From NCBI GenBank assembly GCA_964352775.1, contig CAYGTK010000224.1, positions 1 to 6,197 of the forward strand: a stretch of 6,197 nt of DNA, in the 5' to 3' direction. The position numbers and the translations under genes are program-made. The stretch comes from CAYGTK01 sp964352775 (GTDB taxonomy: Bacteria; Bacteroidota; Bacteroidia; Chitinophagales; CAIOSU01). This document shows, in pieces, positions 1 to 4,573 of the stretch. Position 1 is the stretch's first letter. Each line of letters starts with the position of its first letter. The notes under the pieces are model-generated. The model did not search any database. It saw only the letters and a program-made list of their open reading frames with translations, and was not told the origin of the DNA.

Positions 1-1702
1 GATCTAGGTCGTTCACCATTTCAATAAATTCTCTATCTGTACCTCGGCTGTATTCTGTTTCTACTAGTTCACGTAGTTCTTCCACTTTTGCATCAAATGC
101 TTTTACTAGTGGTGGCGCACCCTCTACTTCTGTTCTAAGTGCAGAAGTCCGTATTCTATCGGTTGCTGCCTGTCTTCTTGTAGAAGCCATTGCGCGTACC
201 TGAACATTATTACGCACCAAAGTCCTGAACTCTGATACGCTCATCCAGTTAGTTTGGGTAAGTTCTGGTTCGTCATAAAGCTGCACCAATTCCCTATCGC
301 CCATTTTATCCGACTGCGAAATTAGCTGCTGCATATCTTTAACTACTTCCACTAAGACTGACTTTAAGTCACTAGAATCATCCGACCCCTCAAGGGCAGT
401 CTCCAATTGACCAACGAACTCCCGCCAGGTAGCAGCGGAGGTATTGTTCATATCAAGATCGCTAATGCTTTCTACTAATTCTCTTTCGCGGTCAGAAGCA
501 GATTCTACTAGTTCGCGTAATTGCCCGATACGTTCCCCAAATCGTTCTTTTACTTCTTCTGGTTCGGTCGGCTGTTTATCTTCCCTTATAGCTATGCGTA
601 TTTTGGCCTTCGTACTTACATTGCGTGCCTGAACCATTTCACGTTGGGCCAAATGAACACGTACCAATTTCCCAAGCTGCTTTACACTTATAACATTTGT
701 TTGTTCAAAGGTTGTATTATCTACCAAGTCCAATAACTCACGATCTTCTGTAAGCTCACCCTCATCAATAATGGCGCGCATGGCTATAACTATTTCACCC
801 AATTCTATGTCACTTATCCCGCTACTGTCTACATATTCTTCAATAGCATCTACAAATGCTCGCCAAGAGGTCTCTATAGTATTCTCCATTTCCAGCTCAT
901 CTATCAATGCAGCTATCTCTCTTCCAGCGCTTGTACCTTCATTAGTGTATACAACTGCTTCGCGAAGCGCATCTACCTGAGCAGCAAATTGTTCAGTAAG
1001 TGTATTCTCATCTTTAGCGGAACGTTCTAGGCCATCAATGAATTCTGTCCAGCGCACCGTATTGGTCTGTTTAAATTCCACCTCTTCGAATAACTCTGCC
1101 ACCTCGCGCTGAGGTTTAGATGGTTCCATAGCTATGCCTACTTCTTCTTTCAAATTCGCCACTAAGCTCTTTAGCTTCGCTACTTTTTCATTGTCAGTAG
1201 TTGTTGCAGCAGCGCTTACCAACTCCTCAAATTCGTTTATAAAGGCTTTCCATTGTTCTTGGGATGTGTTCTCGAAAGCAAGATCTTCAAGTATCTGAAT
1301 GAATTCTCTATCCAGTGGCTGTTCCAAATAAGCATCGCCAATAAAATTGACAATACTATCTACAGTAGTCTTGATAGCTACGCCTGTAGTATCATTCAGC
1401 TTTTCTTCCAGTTCCTTAGAGAGGTTGGCCCAAGTAGTTTTTACAGAAATTTGTTCTTCTTGTATATCAGTAGCTTCAATTATAGCTACCAGCTCTTCAT
1501 CGCGAGGCTCAACTTCATAAGCCACATCAATTATCTCACCCAAGGTTTCCATTTTTCCTTGCAATGCGGTTAAAGTTGGGCTTTCAGAACTGTCTGGCAG
1601 TTCACGTACCATTTTACTGAATTCCTTTATCAGCTCCCTAAGCTCACTACCATCATTGGCATCTACTTCTAGGTCGTTTATCATCTCCAATACCTCACGG
1701 GT
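1..1702 (-). repeat. Helical repeat array, nine or more units of 60-87 residues, in the third protein
   Basis: Units start at residues 519, 586, 649, 716, 778, 838, 924, 987 and 1074 (spacings 67, 63, 67, 62, 60, 86, 63, 87). In DNA they start at 1702, 1501, 1312, 1111, 925, 745, 487, 298 and 37. The common core is D-R-E-h-h-x-x-h-x-[DE]-h-x-h, then [NQ]-T-[NS], then Trp exactly 20 residues after the unit start in units 3, 4, 5 and 7, followed by FVxxLE (h = hydrophobic). Trp becomes Val in units 6 and 8, Leu in unit 1, and is shifted by three residues in unit 2. The segment is rich in Glu and lacks Cys and Gly-rich turns, so an all-alpha rod or solenoid is likely. Similarity is mainly at protein level; DNA identity between units is modest. 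The ninth unit is cut by the left edge, so the array continues. I do not recognise the repeat as a named family. Confidence 0.8.
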
Positions 1703-3256
1703 AGCTGGCAGTTGCTTTTGTAGCTCTTGAATTAATTCTTGTATCTCTGAAACTGTATTTCGGAAAGAGTCTACGTAAGACTGCTCATAGCTTTTAAACA
1801 CTGGGTCGTAAGCTAGGTCGGCATTAATATTGGTCATCATTCCCATCCAGCCTTTTACTATAGGGAAGGGGTATGCAAATCGAGCTGTTAACACTTTGTA
1901 CGTTTCACTTAAAGTGTCCATATCTGCAAGCTCTTTCACCAAGTCCTCCGCATAAGAAAGCTGCTTAATATTGGCCGCCATGTATACATCACTTTTGCCT
2001 TTACCACCTTTTCGGGTACTGCTAAATAAAGCGAATAGACTATCTGGAGTTTCCGAATAGAAAAGGTCGTCGTAGGTAGAATTTAAGGGGAATCCGATAT
2101 TTTCTGGTTCGCTCCAGCCTGTAGTTGTTTGGTTGGAAGAGAACACATCGAACCCACCCATTGAGGCATGACCTTTTGAACTAAAGAAGAGTCTGTTACC
2201 TCCACGAGTAACAAAAGGGGTTTCCTCGTCTTTTGTAGTATTTATGGGCGTGCCTAAGTTTTGTACGTCACCCACTATGTTATAAGTACTATCTAGTGCA
2301 ATGCGGTAAATATCAGTTCCACCAATACCACCTGAACGGTCGCTAACGAAATACAACCACTTGGCATCGGGTGAATATTTTGCGGAGCCATTATAGCCTC
2401 CTGAATTCACCTTTTTACCTAAAGCTTTAGGTTCTACCCATTTTCCATTTTCTTTTATTGACTCGAATATTTCCCCACCATCTTTGGTTGCACGATAACT
2501 CAGTAAGCGCTTCCCGTCAGGGGAAATTGCCAATACAGCCTCATTAAAAACCGAGTTTACTGGAGTTTTAATATTTACTCCCTCTGTCCAGTTACCGTTT
2601 AATAGATCGGAACGATAAATATCCTCGTAGTAAAACCCACTCTGCGGGTCCTTTTTTCCACCTGTAGTTCCAGTCCTTCGGGAAGTAAAATATAGCGTGT
2701 CGCCAGCAGGGGAAAGAATGGGTGAAAAGTCAGCAAATGGCGTATTAAGAGATGCCATATTTTGGATACGAACGTGCTTTGGTCGATTAACCAGTAGCAG
2801 CGAAGTTTTACAATCTTGGATATGCTCTCGCACCACTTCATTTGAGTACGTTCCATCACCACTAGCTAGGTAGGTGTTGTACTGTTCAATTGCCTTTACG
2901 AATTTTCTATTCTGTTGATAAGCTTTTGCTAGGGTGTATGGATATACCTTAGGAAGCACTTCTTTATCTGTTAAGATCGCCTTTTCAAGGTTTTTTTCTG
3001 CCTTTGCCCCTTGTTGTAATTGCAAATAACAATCGCCTGCACGGTAAAATAATAGCGCATCATTTTGAATGGTAGCTAGCGCTAACTCATAATTTTCTAA
3101 AGCTATACTGTAGGAAGGCTTTTTGCTCTGGTAGAAGGTATTCCCCAGTTTTTGGTAGTATTTGGCTTGGCGTAGGTTAGCTTGTGCGCTTACTAAGTTA
3201 GCTGTAGTTAGCGCTAAAAGGAGGAAAAGTAGAAAGCGTTTTACTGTCTGGGTCAT
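1..3256 (-). CDS. TPR plus PD40-propeller envelope protein with long helical repeat array (3' partial)
   Basis: Seen: an ATG at 3256 opens a frame with no stop for 1085 codons to the left edge, so the C-terminus is missing. Residues 1-24 form a signal peptide (MTQTVKRFLLFLLLALTTAN, then a VSA/QA cleavage site). About 28-155 are TPR-like helices and about 165-428 a PD40-type beta-propeller. Residues 427-518 are a linker with a Trp/Met-rich stretch (FPIVKGWMGMM), and 519 to 1085 are helical repeats. The only cysteines are in the TPR region (C76, C149). Known: the order signal, TPR, propeller matches PorE and other OmpA-associated envelope proteins of Bacteroidota, which often lie beside porP/sprF genes. 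Inferred: a periplasmic partner of the SprF-like barrel, possibly cell-wall anchored. Odd: no carboxypeptidase-regulatory-like or OmpA domain follows the propeller within the window, and the repeat array makes the protein far longer than usual for the group. Whether an OmpA domain closes it cannot be seen. Confidence 0.9.
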   Translation of the reverse strand, partial: MTQTVKRFLLFLLLALTTANLVSAQANLRQAKYYQKLGNTFYQSKKPSYSIALENYELALATIQNDALLFYRAGDCYLQLQQGAKAEKNLEKAILTDKEVLPKVYPYTLAKAYQQNRKFVKAIEQYNTYLASGDGTYSNEVVREHIQDCKTSLLLVNRPKHVRIQNMASLNTPFADFSPILSPAGDTLYFTSRRTGTTGGKKDPQSGFYYEDIYRSDLLNGNWTEGVNIKTPVNSVFNEAVLAISPDGKRLLSYRATKDGGEIFESIKENGKWVEPKALGKKVNSGGYNGSAKYSPDAKWLYFVSDRSGGIGGTDIYRIALDSTYNIVGDVQNLGTPINTTKDEETPFVTRGGNRLFFSSKGHASMGGFDVFSSNQTTTGWSEPENIGFPLNSTYDDLFYSETPDSLFALFSSTRKGGKGKSDVYMAANIKQLSYAEDLVKELADMDTLSETYKVLTARFAYPFPIVKGWMGMMTNINADLAYDPVFKSYEQSYVDSFRNTVSEIQELIQELQKQLPATREVLEMINDLEVDANDGSELRELIKEFSKMVRELPDSSESPTLTALQGKMETLGEIIDVAYEVEPRDEELVAIIEATDIQEEQISVKTTWANLSKELEEKLNDTTGVAIKTTVDSIVNFIGDAYLEQPLDREFIQILEDLAFENTSQEQWKAFINEFEELVSAAATTTDNEKVAKLKSLVANLKEEVGIAMEPSKPQREVAELFEEVEFKQTNTVRWTEFIDGLERSAKDENTLTEQFAAQVDALREAVVYTNEGTSAGREIAALIDELEMENTIETSWRAFVDAIEEYVDSSGISDIELGEIVIAMRAIIDEGELTEDRELLDLVDNTTFEQTNVISVKQLGKLVRVHLAQREMVQARNVSTKAKIRIAIREDKQPTEPEEVKERFGERIGQLRELVESASDRERELVESISDLDMNNTSAATWREFVGQLETALEGSDDSSDLKSVLVEVVKDMQQLISQSDKMGDRELVQLYDEPELTQTNWMSVSEFRTLVRNNVQVRAMASTRRQAATDRIRTSALRTEVEGAPPLVKAFDAKVEELRELVETEYSRGTDREFIEMVNDLD
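1976..2764 (-). other. PD40-type beta-propeller of the third protein
   Basis: Roughly residues 165-428. Successive blades are marked by SPAGDTLYFTSRR (about 182-194), SPDGKRLLSYRA (about 245-256), YSPDAKWLYFVSDRSGG leading into GTDIY (about 294-317), NRLFFSSKG leading into GGFDVF (about 354-372), and FALFSSTRKGG leading into SDVYMA (about 411-427). The 'S-P-D-G-x-x-L-[YL]-F-x-S-x-R ... G-G-x-D-[IV]-[YF]' pattern is the PD40/WD40-like repeat commonly paired with TPR and OmpA domains in Bacteroidota. Five blades are clear, so one may be diverged. No enzymatic residues are suggested. Confidence 0.85.
2792..3169 (-). other. TPR-like helical region of the third protein
   Basis: Roughly residues 30-155. 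Helix pairs with TPR spacing are readable: YYQKLGNTFYQSKK then YSIALENYELALA; DALLFYRAGDCYLQLQQGAK then AEKNLEKAI; and YTLAKAYQQNRKFVKAIEQY followed by NTYLA. The 'A-x-x-x-Y-x-x-x-x-x-[FY]-x-x-A-[IL]-x-x-Y' style is typical of TPR units. In PorE-like proteins this region mediates protein contacts; the partner here is unknown. Repeat limits are approximate. Confidence 0.75.
3253..3256 (-). promoter_or_regulatory. ATGA stop/start overlap between sprF-like gene and TPR-PD40 gene
   Basis: On the minus strand the ATG of the third gene (3256..3254) shares bases with the TGA stop of the SprF-like gene (3255..3253), a 4-nt overlap. No Shine-Dalgarno element lies upstream; the preceding bases are the SprF C-terminal codons ending in GCGCTTTTT. 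This suggests translational coupling and roughly matched production of the two proteins. It also fixes the start of the third gene, because a signal peptide follows at once. Confidence 0.85.
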
Positions 3257-4299
3257 AAAAAGCGCAATGCACCACTGGCTCGATCGTTCAAATTACCAGA
3301 GCTAATATATTGGATCCCCAATTCAACACCACCCCTGCCGTTACTAACAGTTTTCAGTTTAGCCATGTTTATGTCATAGCTAACCCCCACCGCAAAACGA
3401 TCGAACTCTATCCAAGTGCTTAGCACCAAAGCATCATCCCAACGATAATATGCCCCTAATGCCAACGCAAATTTATTTTTTAATCCCGAAGGAGAATATT
3501 TCTGTGAAGCCTGGTAACGGAAGGCCGATCCGAAGTAATACATAGATGCTGGTCCTTGCATGTAAACAATAACCTCTGGCTGTACTTGCCAAGAACTAGC
3601 CTTGATACCAAATGACCCTACCCCATGAATGGAGTATCGCATTTGCAATTTACTATCCCCCGCTTTAAACAAGCTGATCTGTGGGCGATTGATGTGTAAT
3701 ACGGCTGTACTGATCCGAAATAGTTTACCATCGTTTACCCCGTATCGTGATTCTGGTTTGTTGAAAGTATAACTTACACCCGCACCAATATCGCCATACA
3801 AAGTGTTATCTATCATTAGGCTTTCACCTGATAACTGTGCGCCATCATGACCAAGTAATTCTTCACTGTATTGGATGTCCCTACGTTGATCATCAAAGTT
3901 TAATTTACTTTGAGTTATTCCACCTGAAACACCCGCACTTAATGAACTACGCTTACTTAGCGAAATATGATAGGAGAACATAGCCTTACCTACTATCATA
4001 CCATAACCTAAGTCGCCAGACTTATCTCGTAGTAAATACATACCTGCGCCAAAGTGCTGCTTCTTCAACTTCTTCTTCATCAAAGCAGCATCTAATGATG
4101 CGGCTATGGTTCTGTATGGCGTACTAACAGAGCGAAGTTGTTCTTTGTAATTTAATCCAGCCCTAATAGTACCATTGGCTGTACCAGCATATGCAGGATT
4201 TATCAATAGTGGCATCATTCTCGGTTGTGAGAAATGATAATCCTGGGCCATCATTTGATGGGAAAGAAAAACAACCAATAAGAGTAGTAAATATCTCAT
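3253..4299 (-). CDS. PorP/SprF-family type IX secretion system outer-membrane protein
   Basis: Complete protein of 348 residues, a normal length for the family. A signal peptide is clear: MRYLLLLLVVFLSHQMMAQ, with cleavage likely after MMA or MAQ. The mature protein opens with the family landmark FSQ, then PLLINPAYAG at about residues 30-40. The rest is built of alternating amphipathic strands rich in Gly, Tyr, Phe and Ser, and ends in FDRFAVGVSYDIN and GGVELGIQY segments near the C-terminus. Known: PorP/SprF proteins are outer-membrane beta-barrels of the type IX secretion system. Many Bacteroidota have several paralogues, each next to a gene for a type B-sorted cargo, and SprF is needed for SprB export. 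Here the upstream neighbour is such a cargo, so a cargo-dedicated paralogue is more likely than the housekeeping PorP. The gene ends in an ATGA overlap with the next gene. No frameshift or missing segment is visible. Confidence 0.93.
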   Translation of the reverse strand: MRYLLLLLVVFLSHQMMAQDYHFSQPRMMPLLINPAYAGTANGTIRAGLNYKEQLRSVSTPYRTIAASLDAALMKKKLKKQHFGAGMYLLRDKSGDLGYGMIVGKAMFSYHISLSKRSSLSAGVSGGITQSKLNFDDQRRDIQYSEELLGHDGAQLSGESLMIDNTLYGDIGAGVSYTFNKPESRYGVNDGKLFRISTAVLHINRPQISLFKAGDSKLQMRYSIHGVGSFGIKASSWQVQPEVIVYMQGPASMYYFGSAFRYQASQKYSPSGLKNKFALALGAYYRWDDALVLSTWIEFDRFAVGVSYDINMAKLKTVSNGRGGVELGIQYISSGNLNDRASGALRFL

Positions 4300-4309
4300 T
4301 TCAATTGTC
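4300..4309 (-). promoter_or_regulatory. 10-nt intergenic gap between adhesin and sprF-like genes
   Basis: Read on the minus strand, the adhesin stop TAA is followed by GACAATTGAA and then the ATG of the SprF-like gene. There is no AGGAGG-like element, and no room for a terminator or promoter. The A-rich bases just before the ATG fit the weak, Shine-Dalgarno-poor initiation usual in Bacteroidota. The spacing supports one transcript with reinitiation or closely coupled translation. Confidence 0.7.
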
Positions 4310-4573
4310 TTAACGCACTAGCGTAACATTACCTTTTTGTATATCAGCCGTTCCATTCAAAAACTCCACTTTGAGCATATAAACGTATACTCCCTCCGCA
4401 GCATCTCGACCCTCATGGATACCATTCCAACCGATCTGCTTATCAGTACTTTCGAATACTTGGTTACCCCAGCGATCGAAGATGACAAGTACCATTTTAC
4501 TGATACCCGCTCCGCGGACATTAAATTCGTCGTTAAGTTCATCTCCATTTGGAGAAAAGATGTTTGGTAGATA
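4310..4573 (-). other. T9SS type B sorting domain (gliding motility-associated C-terminal domain)
   Basis: The last 87 residues begin YLPNIFSPNGDELNDEF and continue with VLVIFDRWGNQVFES, then GWNG and AAEGVYVYMLKVEF, and end in GNVTLVR. These are the hallmark segments of the CHU_C / gliding motility-associated C-terminal family: 'P-N-x-F-S-P-N-G-D-x-x-N-D', 'I-[FY]-[DN]-R-W-G', 'W-[DN]-G' and 'G-x-Y-x-Y'. Known: this type B signal directs export through the type IX secretion system and, for SprB of Flavobacterium johnsoniae, needs a SprF-type partner. The gene directly downstream encodes such a partner. Confidence 0.96.

Noticed and set aside
444..980. Three short plus-strand ORFs (444..632, 521..736, 771..980)
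   Set aside because: All are antisense to the helical repeat array; their Ser/Leu-rich content mirrors Glu/acidic codons on the real strand, and two overlap each other.
1253..1573. Plus-strand ORF of 106 codons
   Set aside because: It lies antisense inside the continuous minus-strand repeat gene, with low-complexity Phe/Ser/Leu-rich translation and no recognisable domain.
1..1702. Simple heptad coiled coil as the sole explanation of the Glu-rich region
   Set aside because: Landmarks recur at 60-87 residue spacing with a conserved Trp position, which a plain heptad coiled coil would not produce; coiled-coil segments within units remain possible.
2599..2862. Minus-strand ORF of 87 codons
   Set aside because: It is an alternative frame of the TPR-propeller gene, whose own frame is open throughout and shows clear PD40 motifs here.
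1..3256. Assigning the third gene as porE or an OmpA-family protein by name
   Set aside because: The OmpA domain that would justify it is not in the window, and the region after the propeller differs from PorE.
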